Part shown: piece by piece, positions 55,371 to 62,805 of the stretch
Position numbering within the stretch: position 1 is the first letter of the stretch
How the letters are laid out: every line of letters starts with the position of its first letter
NCBI GenBank assembly: GCA_937876315.1
Contig: CALEHQ010000041.1
Coordinates: 62,001-126,000 of the forward strand
Direction: 5' to 3'
Length of the DNA: 64,000 nt
Source: an uncultured Actinomycetes bacterium
GTDB lineage: Bacteria; Actinomycetota; Acidimicrobiia; Acidimicrobiales; Acidimicrobilacustridaceae
Program-made: the position numbers and the translations under genes
The notes under the pieces: generated by a model
The model's database searches: none
The model's input: the letters and a program-made list of their open reading frames with translations, nothing else
Told to the model about the DNA's origin: nothing

Positions 55371-56843
55371 TCAGCGGCGGACTGGCACCGAGATCCGGAC
55401 AGCGGTGCCAGGACGGTCGCTCGTGCCCTCGCCAGCTGAGAACCCGATGGTTCCACCTAATTCGGTCGTGACGAGCGTACGAACGATTGAGAGGCCCAAC
55501 CCTTTGCTGTCATCGATCGTGAAGCCCGGCGCTGTTCCCGCTCCGTTGTCGGTCACCGTCACACGCAAGCGAGTGCCGGTGTTCTCAAGTTCGATGATGA
55601 CCGTGGCGTCATCGGTTGTTCCCAACGGGAACGCGTGATCAACCACGTTCTGCAGAAGTTCGGTAAGCACGACGGCGAGCGGCGTCGCCACATCGGCAGG
55701 AAGAATCCCCGCATCGCCAACCACCGCGAATCGGATCGGACGATCAGGCGAGATCAGGCCTTCCTCCACCATTCGCACAAGTGGTCGAACGATTTCGATA
55801 AACGGGACATCGTCACCAATCGTGGTTGACAACGTTTCATGCACAAGAGCGATCGATCGAATACGTCGAACTGATTCTTCAACCGCAGCCTTCGCTTCCG
55901 GCGATGACAAACGGCGGCCTTGCAATCGAAGCAGCGCAGAAATCGTCTGCAAATTGTTTTTCACCCGATGGTGAATCTCGCGAATCGTTGCGTCCTTCGA
56001 CAACAACATGAGATCGCGCCGGCGCAGTTCAGAGATGTCACGCATAAGCACGAGAGCGCCAGTCACTTCTCCAAGGGCAACGAGCGGAATGATGCGCAGA
56101 AGAATCGTGACATTCGGGCCGCGTTCGATTTCCTCAGCGGCGGGACGACCAAGTGCAAACGCGGCGCGCACCGGAGAGTCGGGAAGGCCAAGTTCGCCGA
56201 AGCGTTCCCCTTCCGAGTTTGCATGCACGCCAATTCGGTGAAGTCCTGAAATTGCGTTTGGTGACGCGAACTGAACTCGCTGATCCGCATCGAGCACCAT
56301 CACACCATCGCCGACTCGAGGCATAACAACTCCTCGCTCCTCTTCATCTGAAAACGGAAAGCCACCATCGGCAACCATTTCGGCAAAGCGATTGAAAACA
56401 TCGAGATAGGTGCGCTCGAGAACGCCGTCCTGTCGGGCGACATGTTGATTCGCATCCTTCGTGAGCACTGCGATCGTGCGACCACCGAAGGTGACAGGAA
56501 TGCAGGTTTCACGAACCGGACCCTCGATCGCCCCTGGAGGGATTTCCCCCTCAGAGAATGCGCCGGTCAGAAATGTTTGATCAACGAGCGGCCGTTCCAC
56601 GGCAGTAACGACGCGTCCAACCCAGTCGTTTGTGAAAAGCGTTTGGCTCGTTGTCGGACGAATCTGCCCGAGCACGACCATCGAGTGCTCATCATCAGCA
56701 CTTCGATCGCGACCGAACAACATGAGGTCGGAGAAACTCAGATCAGCCAGCAACCCCCACGTGCCCAGCAACCGCTGGAGGTGGTCAGTTTCCGCAGCCG
56801 TAAGCCGCAACCGTTGTTCAGCGAGCTCCGCCAGATTGGCCAT
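55371..56843 (-). CDS. pdtaS: Sensor histidine kinase, PdtaS-like
   Basis: A 490-residue cytosolic kinase with no membrane helix. The N-terminal GAF-like domain (residues ~10-155), a PAS-like domain (~175-280, MVLDADQRVQFASPNAI), and the HisKA_2 H-box EIHHRVKNNLQTISALLRLQ with the phospho-accepting His are followed by an HATPase_c domain (TELLQNVVDHAF, DNGAGTAPGF, GLGLSIVRTL). The order matches mycobacterial PdtaS, which signals to the RNA-binding antiterminator PdtaR; no pdtaR is in this window. Confidence 0.9.
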   Translation of the reverse strand: MANLAELAEQRLRLTAAETDHLQRLLGTWGLLADLSFSDLMLFGRDRSADDEHSMVVLGQIRPTTSQTLFTNDWVGRVVTAVERPLVDQTFLTGAFSEGEIPPGAIEGPVRETCIPVTFGGRTIAVLTKDANQHVARQDGVLERTYLDVFNRFAEMVADGGFPFSDEEERGVVMPRVGDGVMVLDADQRVQFASPNAISGLHRIGVHANSEGERFGELGLPDSPVRAAFALGRPAAEEIERGPNVTILLRIIPLVALGEVTGALVLMRDISELRRRDLMLLSKDATIREIHHRVKNNLQTISALLRLQGRRLSSPEAKAAVEESVRRIRSIALVHETLSTTIGDDVPFIEIVRPLVRMVEEGLISPDRPIRFAVVGDAGILPADVATPLAVVLTELLQNVVDHAFPLGTTDDATVIIELENTGTRLRVTVTDNGAGTAPGFTIDDSKGLGLSIVRTLVTTELGGTIGFSAGEGTSDRPGTAVRISVPVRR

Positions 56844-56861
56844 TGGAGCGTGGCGGCGGGA

Positions 56862-57098
56862 TCAGCCCGCGCCGAAACCGATTCGGCGTTCGCTATCGGA
56901 GGTGCCCAATTCGATGTACGCGATCTTTGCGGAGGGAACAGCGATGTCACGCCCGTGTCGATCGGTCAACCAAAGGACACTGTTGACGTCGGCCAACGCG
57001 GCATCGATCGTTGCGCGCACTTCAGCGCGATCGACACTGGACGACATCTCGATCTCGATTTCCTTGGGTGTCTGTTGCACACCGATACGTACGTCCAC
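56862..57098 (-). CDS. DUF3107 family protein
   Basis: A 78-residue actinobacterial protein; MDVRIGVQQTPKEIEIE at the N-terminus and KIAYIELGTSDSERRIGFG at the C-terminus match DUF3107. The GTG at 57098 is preceded by GGAGGAACTTC. It lies between mrp and pdtaS. The function is unknown. Confidence 0.88.
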   Translation of the reverse strand: MDVRIGVQQTPKEIEIEMSSSVDRAEVRATIDAALADVNSVLWLTDRHGRDIAVPSAKIAYIELGTSDSERRIGFGAG

Positions 57099-57164
57099 GA
57101 AGTTCCTCCTGTACGAAACCGACCTGATGGCCGGCGCCTCATGCTAGGTCGCGAGACCGAGCCT

Positions 57165-58310
57165 TCATCCCAGCAACTTGAGTTCAGCGTTATAGCGGCG
57201 AGTCGGGGCGAGTTCGAGGTCGATGACCTCGGCCAATGCGCGAATCGCAACAGCAGCTTCGCTGTCGGGTTCTACGGCCACCACCGGGCGGCCGTCGTCG
57301 GATCCCTCACGAAGAGCAGGCACCAGAGGCACCTGACCGACGAAGCGAACGTCGAGACGCTCGGCCAACTCGGCGCCACCGCCTGCGCCAAAGAGTTCGT
57401 AACGCTTGCCGTCGTCGCCGGTAAACCACGACATGTTCTCGATGACACCCTTTACTTCGATATTCACCTTTTCTGCCATGAACGCAGCACGCTGGGCAAC
57501 CTTCTGCGCTGCGGGCTGCGGGGTCGTGACGACGTAGAGCTCGGCACGCGGCAAGAACTGGGCGAGGGACAACGCGATGTCGCCGGTACCTGGCGGAAGA
57601 TCCACGAGCAGGAAATCGGGTTCATCCCAAAACACATCGGTGAGGAACTGTTCAAGGGCCTTGTGGAGCATGGGCCCACGCCAAATGACGGGCTGATCTT
57701 CTTCAACGAAGAACCCCATCGAAATGCAACGAACACCGTGCGCTTCGGGCGGCACGATCATTTCATCGATGATTGTTGGAGTGTGATTCACACCAAGCAT
57801 GCGCGGAATCGAAAAACCCCACACGTCGGCGTCGACCACAGCGACCTTGTGACCGCGTTGTGCGAGAGCGATTGAAAGGTTCGTCGTAATTGATGACTTA
57901 CCGACACCGCCTTTACCTGAAGCAATAAGCAGAACCCGAGTTGAACTCGAAGGATCGGCAAACGGAATGACGCGGCCTTCGGCATGGCCATGACCCTGAT
58001 GCGTGCCTGCGGTAGACGCTGGATCGCCATGAAGAAGTTCACGGATGGCAGCGCGCTCTTCGTCGGTCATGACAGTGAAGTCGAGATCAACACGGTCGAT
58101 TCCATCGAGAGCCACAATTGCGTTGGTGACGCGATTTTGGATTTCGTTGCGCAACGGACAACCGGCCACGGTCAAGGCGATCTGAATAGCCACGACTGGG
58201 CCGTCGATGGCTATGCCACGAACCATCCCAAGGTCGACGATGCTCCGGTGGAGTTCGGGGTCCTCAACAGGACGAAGGACCTCGATGACATCGGCATCGG
58301 TGATGGGCAT
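57165..58310 (-). CDS. mrp: Mrp/NBP35 family ATP-binding protein
   Basis: A 381-residue protein with an N-terminal MIP18/DUF59 domain (VLRPVEDPELHRSIVDLGMV) and a P-loop domain with SGKGGVGKSS, ADVWGFSIP and DLPPGTGDIALSL. Mrp proteins carry or insert iron-sulfur clusters. The C-terminal CxxC that bridges a cluster in most family members is absent; the corresponding stretch reads NMSWFTGDDGKRYELFG, a form also seen in other actinobacteria. It is divergent from a SufR-like regulator and cysteine desulfurase, so a link to Fe-S assembly is likely. Confidence 0.9.
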   Translation of the reverse strand: MPITDADVIEVLRPVEDPELHRSIVDLGMVRGIAIDGPVVAIQIALTVAGCPLRNEIQNRVTNAIVALDGIDRVDLDFTVMTDEERAAIRELLHGDPASTAGTHQGHGHAEGRVIPFADPSSSTRVLLIASGKGGVGKSSITTNLSIALAQRGHKVAVVDADVWGFSIPRMLGVNHTPTIIDEMIVPPEAHGVRCISMGFFVEEDQPVIWRGPMLHKALEQFLTDVFWDEPDFLLVDLPPGTGDIALSLAQFLPRAELYVVTTPQPAAQKVAQRAAFMAEKVNIEVKGVIENMSWFTGDDGKRYELFGAGGGAELAERLDVRFVGQVPLVPALREGSDDGRPVVAVEPDSEAAVAIRALAEVIDLELAPTRRYNAELKLLG

Positions 58311-58353
58311 TTGGGGGGTCTCGCTTCGGGTCAGGGAATTTCTCCTACGGCAC

Positions 58354-58368
58354 TAGGTAGAATACCTA
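58354..58368. promoter_or_regulatory. Operator-like palindrome overlapping a -10 box
   Basis: TAGGTA-GAA-TACCTA (58354-58359, 58363-58368) is a perfect 6-bp-arm palindrome. The hexamer TAGAAT (58358-58363) inside it is a good -10 box and ends 6 nt before the GTG of the downstream regulator. A protein bound here would block that promoter, so autoregulation is inferred. Confidence 0.6.
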
Positions 58369-58369
58369 C

Positions 58370-59089
58370 GTGGAACAGGCGACCCTCAGTCCGACCGAGT
58401 TCAGCTCGGTGGTTACGGCCATTACCTCGGCCTTTGGCGACCCCACACGCCGTGAGATCTACCTCTTTGCTCGGGCCGCCGACTCCGGGGTGACCGCGAG
58501 CGAGGTGGCGGCAAAGTTCGATCTCCACGCCAACGTCGCTCGCCACCACCTCGACAAACTCGCCGCTGGCGGGTACCTCGAGGTAGCAGTGGCCCGCGGT
58601 GGAACCGGGGCTGGACGGCCCTCCAAGCGCTATACCGCCACAACCAAAGGCGATCACCTCGATCTGCCTGTTCGTCACGACGACGTTCTCATCACGTTGC
58701 TTGGCCGAGCTCTCGACATGCTCCCCCGCGACCAGGCCGAAGCGATGGCCGAAGAGGTCGGGATCGAATACGGACGACTCCTCGCTCAACGCCTCGGCCA
58801 CGGCGTTGACCAGCAGCGTTCAATTCAATCCATTCTGCAGACCGTCGCCGATGCGCTCACCTCGCAAGGTTTCGCTGCGCACGCCGAACGTCGCAACAAT
58901 GAATTGCGCATCGTTTCGGAGCACTGCCCATTCGGCGATGCGGTCATGGCCAATCCAGTCATTTGTGCAGTCGACCGCGGAATGATGAAGGGCATGGTCG
59001 CCGAACTTCACGGTGGCGACGCCACTATCGCACTTGAATCGTCGAAGCCCATGGGCGACGACGTGTGCATCACGTCTCTCGAAGCCTGA
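58370..59089 (+). CDS. Iron-sulfur-type transcriptional regulator, SufR-like
   Basis: A 239-residue DNA-binding protein: winged HTH (residues ~14-85, AFGDPTRREIYLFAR, VARHHLDKLAAGGYL), a linker with GRPSKRY, and a C-terminal sensor with Cys186 (EHCPFGDAV), Cys199 (VICAVDRG) and Cys233 (DDVCITS). This is the layout of the SufR / COG2345 group, which binds an Fe-S cluster. The GTG start is the first codon after the -10 box, so the mRNA is probably leaderless. The cysteine desulfurase gene follows 5 nt after its stop. Confidence 0.88.
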   Translation: MEQATLSPTEFSSVVTAITSAFGDPTRREIYLFARAADSGVTASEVAAKFDLHANVARHHLDKLAAGGYLEVAVARGGTGAGRPSKRYTATTKGDHLDLPVRHDDVLITLLGRALDMLPRDQAEAMAEEVGIEYGRLLAQRLGHGVDQQRSIQSILQTVADALTSQGFAAHAERRNNELRIVSEHCPFGDAVMANPVICAVDRGMMKGMVAELHGGDATIALESSKPMGDDVCITSLEA

Positions 59090-59094
59090 ACATC

Positions 59095-60261
59095 GTGGCT
59101 CGCCACTATCTCGATTACGCATCGACAGCACCTCTACGCGACTCGGCTCGAGTTGCACTCGCCGAAGCCCTTGCCGCCCAATCCCAGGGAACGTTTGGCG
59201 ATCCTGGCCGAATCCATCACGAGGGAATGACCGCGCGCGTCCTTCTCGAGAACGCTCGCGAACAAGTTGCTTCCTTACTCAAAGCCAAGCAGCGGGAAAT
59301 CATTTTCACCAGCGGAGCAACAGAATCAATTACAGCCGCAACATGGGGCGCGGTGCATCGATGCGTCGATAAGGGCTCGCCACCCCACATCGTGTTTGCG
59401 GCGGTTGAACATTCAGCAGTTCGACGATCAAGCGAACTTTTCGCGAGTGCATTTGGCGGTTCTGTTTCCATTGTCAACGTCGATTCTTTCGGTCGTATTG
59501 ACGTCGATGCGTTCATTGATGCTCTCACCCCCGCCACAGCTCTCGCCCATCTTCAGTGGGGAAACCACGAAGTTGGAACACTGCAACCCGTTGCGGAAAT
59601 CGCGGCTGCGTGCAGAGACCGGGGAATCCTTCTTCACGTCGACGCGGCACAGGCCGTTGGCCATGTTGCGGTGGATCCAAAAGGTCTCGGCATTGACCTG
59701 CTGTCATTCAGCGGCCACAAGTTCGGCGGCCCGACCGGAGTCGGTGGCCTTTGGGTCCGACAAGGACTTCGCATTGAGCCGCTCCTCGCTGGTGGTGAGC
59801 AGGAGCGTTCACGACGCGCCGGACTCGAGAACGTTTCCGCAGCGATTGCTCTAGGAGTTGTGGCGTCGGAACTCGATGAATCGACCCTCGACTCCGAGGC
59901 TTCAAGCAACCGCAACCTTCTTGCAACCGCTGTCGAACGATTAACGGCAACACCTGGCATCTCACTTCTCGGTCCCGTTGAATCCCCAAACCGACTTCCG
60001 CACTTGATATGTCTGGCCGTTGAAGGCGTTGAGCCACAAGGCGTCGTACTTGGGCTCGATCGCCGCGGAATCGCTTTGCACTCTGGCAGTTCATGCGCAT
60101 CCGAGGGACTCGAACCGTCACCAGTCCTCGAGGCAATGGGCGTCGATGCACAACGATCACTGCGAGTTTCAGTCGGGCATAACTCCACAACCGATGACAT
60201 CAATGCGTTATGCGAGCACCTCCCACAAGTAGTGAGTGAACTTCGATCACTAAGTGCATAA
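59095..60261 (+). CDS. Cysteine desulfurase
   Basis: A 388-residue class V PLP enzyme of the NifS/IscS type that delivers sulfur from cysteine. It has the PLP-His region AAVEHSAVRRS, Asp in LLHVDAAQAVGH, the Schiff-base Lys in SFSGHKFGGPTGVG, and the catalytic Cys loop SGSSCASEGL. The GTG start lies 5 nt after the SufR-like stop, so it is co-transcribed. No iscU or sufBCD gene is in the window; sulfur could also go to tRNA thiolation. Confidence 0.92.
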   Translation: MARHYLDYASTAPLRDSARVALAEALAAQSQGTFGDPGRIHHEGMTARVLLENAREQVASLLKAKQREIIFTSGATESITAATWGAVHRCVDKGSPPHIVFAAVEHSAVRRSSELFASAFGGSVSIVNVDSFGRIDVDAFIDALTPATALAHLQWGNHEVGTLQPVAEIAAACRDRGILLHVDAAQAVGHVAVDPKGLGIDLLSFSGHKFGGPTGVGGLWVRQGLRIEPLLAGGEQERSRRAGLENVSAAIALGVVASELDESTLDSEASSNRNLLATAVERLTATPGISLLGPVESPNRLPHLICLAVEGVEPQGVVLGLDRRGIALHSGSSCASEGLEPSPVLEAMGVDAQRSLRVSVGHNSTTDDINALCEHLPQVVSELRSLSA

Positions 60262-60311
60262 CCATTCGATGAACTTTTCGACCTCGTGCCAACAACAGTG
60301 GATTCGTTGAC

Positions 60312-60317
60312 TACCTT
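60312..60317 (+). promoter_or_regulatory. -10 box TACCTT upstream of the SixA-like gene
   Basis: TACCTT ends 6 nt before the GTG at 60324, with no Shine-Dalgarno sequence. Confidence 0.5.
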
Positions 60318-60323
60318 CTCCGT

Positions 60324-60785
60324 GTGACGATTTTCCTTACTCGCCATGCTCACGCCGGCAAACGCTCCGAGTGGACAGCCGAAGACCGCCTCCGACCGTT
60401 ATCAAAACGCGGCAAAGCCCAAGCCGACGCTCTTGAGCGCGTCGTTGGAGATCTTGTTGTCGGCCAGATCATTTCGAGCCCCTATGTCCGATGCATGCAG
60501 ACAATGGAGCCACTCGCCCAAAAATTCGAGTTAACAGTGCAGAGTTCTGAGGCACTTGCCGAAGGTGCCGAAGTCGACGAGGCCTACCGAATACTTCTTG
60601 AACTTGATGAGTTCGACGGAGTCGCCTGCAGTCACGGCGATCTCATCCCTCACTTGCTTCGACGACTCGTTACCGACGGAATGGATGCCGATGGCCCTCT
60701 CATCGATCAAAAGGGTTCGACCTGGGTTATCGATTTGCGCAACGGAAGACCATTTCGTGGCCGCTACGTTCCGCCGTCGGCTTGA
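60324..60785 (+). CDS. Histidine phosphatase family protein, SixA-like
   Basis: A 153-residue phosphatase with the RHAHAG catalytic motif, the SSPYVRCMQTMEPLA signature and the second His in ACSHGDLIPHLL. The short length fits SixA-type phosphohistidine phosphatases, but other small-molecule substrates are possible. It is monocistronic, with 62 nt after the cysteine desulfurase, and converges on the ccm operon. Confidence 0.85.
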   Translation: MTIFLTRHAHAGKRSEWTAEDRLRPLSKRGKAQADALERVVGDLVVGQIISSPYVRCMQTMEPLAQKFELTVQSSEALAEGAEVDEAYRILLELDEFDGVACSHGDLIPHLLRRLVTDGMDADGPLIDQKGSTWVIDLRNGRPFRGRYVPPSA

Positions 60786-60791
60786 CGCGAA

Positions 60792-61685
60792 TTAGTCGCG
60801 ACGTCCGGCAGCAACGTCTTCTTTCACCCCGTTGACCATCTGGATCATGTACATCGGGATCGCATTCATGTCGATCGCATCGAGATCAGCTTTTGCCGCC
60901 ACAAATTCGCCGGCATTGCGTTCAAGAATCGCTCGGAAGACTCGGGCATCGGAATAGAGGGGATCAATTGCGATGGCCTCGTCGAGATATTGGCGAGCCT
61001 GCCGATCCAACTCAGCAGCAACTGATGGCTCGCTTGAAAGAGCGATTGTGTGTAGAACCCAACCTCGATAGGTCATGGCCTCCACGTTTTCAGGTGAGAT
61101 CTCAAGCGCCTTGTCATAGGACTGGACGGCTGACTCGAATTGCTTGATGGCTTTGGCGGAATCGCCTGCCTGCAGTGAGGCTTGCGCCTGTCCGGTAAGC
61201 CCTTGTGCCTGGAGAATCAAATTGGAGCTGTCCTGGCGGATATCTCCGGTAAGTCCTTGGCCAGGCGCTCTTGTTCCGGCATTGCGGAACACAGCCCAAC
61301 TTGCACCGACTGCCATCACACCGACGAGAAAGAGGCCGAGTGCGGTTCGCTGCCAGTTGCGTTGCGGACGAAGCGACTTCACCGCTTCAGCGCGATCCTC
61401 GATCGCACGAATCACAGCCGCAGCGCGAGCGGTGTAATCGTCTTTCAGTTCCTCGAAGTCTGAATCATCGACATCGCCTGCCGCGTACTCGCGTTCGAGA
61501 TCCTCAAGAGACCGAAGGAGGAACTCGCGCTCTTCCTCAAGTGCGGCCAAGACATCGGGATCGAGTTCTCGGCGGCGTGGCGAAACAGACGCCGACTTCG
61601 ACGCGGACTTCCCTTTGGGGGAAGTTTTCGCGACTGCCTCACGCGCCGCGCGCCGAGCTGCGGTTCCGCCTGTAGGCGTTGTCAC
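60792..61685 (-). CDS. TPR protein of cytochrome c maturation (CcmI-like)
   Basis: A 297-residue protein with a long N-terminal cytoplasmic part containing a charged coiled coil (residues ~40-105, LEEEREFLLRSLEDLEREYAAGD), one membrane helix (about 113-132), and periplasmic/extracellular TPR-like repeats (AKAIKQFESAVQSYDKALEISPENV). This is the organisation of CcmI/CycH. The GTG overlaps the ccmH stop (GTGA), so it is the last gene of the ccm operon. Confidence 0.8.
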   Translation of the reverse strand: MTTPTGGTAARRAAREAVAKTSPKGKSASKSASVSPRRRELDPDVLAALEEEREFLLRSLEDLEREYAAGDVDDSDFEELKDDYTARAAAVIRAIEDRAEAVKSLRPQRNWQRTALGLFLVGVMAVGASWAVFRNAGTRAPGQGLTGDIRQDSSNLILQAQGLTGQAQASLQAGDSAKAIKQFESAVQSYDKALEISPENVEAMTYRGWVLHTIALSSEPSVAAELDRQARQYLDEAIAIDPLYSDARVFRAILERNAGEFVAAKADLDAIDMNAIPMYMIQMVNGVKEDVAAGRRD

Positions 61686-62215
61686 CGTGATGCTCCCTCG
61701 CCGTGCGGGTCGTTTCTATCAGCCACTTCTTCAGGGTGGAGCGCTGACGCGACGAGTTCACGGTCTTCGTCAGTTGCGCGTTCTTGCGGCATCGATGACC
61801 AACGACGGAACACGATCGCTAGCGCAGCAATACCCATGGCAAGCGCAACAACCGGAAGTATCCACACCAACACGTTCACCCCGGAGGCTGACGGTGTCAG
61901 GAGAACTGCTTGACCGTACTTGGCCGCATAGAACGATCGAATCTCGTCGTCGGACTGTCCCTGCTGAACCTGCTCAGCGATCTGGCGACGAATCTCCTGC
62001 GAAGCGGGAGCATTTGATTCAGCAACCGATTCACCGGAACACACCGGGCACTTCACTGTTCGAGAAAGCGAACTCACACGATCTTGTGCGGTTGGAGCTG
62101 AGCGAGTTCCAAAGGCCGCAACTGAGAGAGCCGAAAAAGCAACGACAGCAACCGCGATCCAGGGGCCCCAGCGACGAATCGGCGACCCCTTGGCAAATAC
62201 AGACCGCGAACTCAT
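61682..62215 (-). CDS. ccmH: Cytochrome c maturation protein CcmH/CycL
   Basis: A 177-residue thiol protein with an N-terminal membrane helix, the motif VKCPVCSGESVAES (CxxC, apocytochrome-reducing pair), and a C-terminal membrane helix (about residues 127-146). The ATG overlaps the ccmG stop. It reduces the heme-binding cysteines of apocytochrome c together with CcmG. Confidence 0.92.
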   Translation of the reverse strand: MSSRSVFAKGSPIRRWGPWIAVAVVAFSALSVAAFGTRSAPTAQDRVSSLSRTVKCPVCSGESVAESNAPASQEIRRQIAEQVQQGQSDDEIRSFYAAKYGQAVLLTPSASGVNVLVWILPVVALAMGIAALAIVFRRWSSMPQERATDEDRELVASALHPEEVADRNDPHGEGASR

Positions 62216-62805
62216 TTCGTCCCCGTCCCAGTCGCCGCAACTGCCATTCCGCCGTTTTCTGCAATGACACTGTCGAGCCCGGCGGCAGTGACCCCACCGA
62301 AGAAACCCGCAACCACAAGGCCGCTAGGCGCAACCATGTAGGACTCGGGAACTTTGGTCACCCCGTAATCGAGGGCAATCAAACCTGTGTCGTTCGAAAT
62401 GACTGGCCACGTATTGCCCTCCTTGACCCAATAGTCACGAATGGAATCAACATCATCTGAGAAGGCAACGCTCACCACCTGGACCGGGTCACCTTCATGT
62501 GAATCAATGAACTGCTGGATCTGCGGATTCTCAAGTCGGCAAGGTGTGCACCACGTCGCAAAGAAGTTCACCAGCACCCATTCACCGCGATAATTCGCCA
62601 TTCGGAAGGTTGAACCATCCAGATCCGCACCGGTGAAGTCGGGCGCTGCTTGACCAACGATCTGGCTCGAAATGGGGGTGCTTGTGCCGCGTGTGGCCAG
62701 AAGAGCAATAAGTGCAACAAGGACAAAGCCAACAACAATCGCTGCATTGCGAGCGAGCTTGCTGCCACCTCGGGGGGCCACAACCTCGCCTGATGAGGCC
62801 GTCAT
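62212..62805 (-). CDS. ccmG: Thioredoxin-like CcmG/ResA protein
   Basis: A 197-residue membrane-anchored thioredoxin: one N-terminal helix (about residues 19-39), AAPDFTGADLDG, the active site FFATWCTPCRLE and the cis-Pro loop KVPESYMV. It hands electrons to CcmH or apocytochrome c. The ATG overlaps the ccmF stop. Tail AVAATGTGTK is Thr/Gly-rich. Confidence 0.92.
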   Translation of the reverse strand: MTASSGEVVAPRGGSKLARNAAIVVGFVLVALIALLATRGTSTPISSQIVGQAAPDFTGADLDGSTFRMANYRGEWVLVNFFATWCTPCRLENPQIQQFIDSHEGDPVQVVSVAFSDDVDSIRDYWVKEGNTWPVISNDTGLIALDYGVTKVPESYMVAPSGLVVAGFFGGVTAAGLDSVIAENGGMAVAATGTGTK

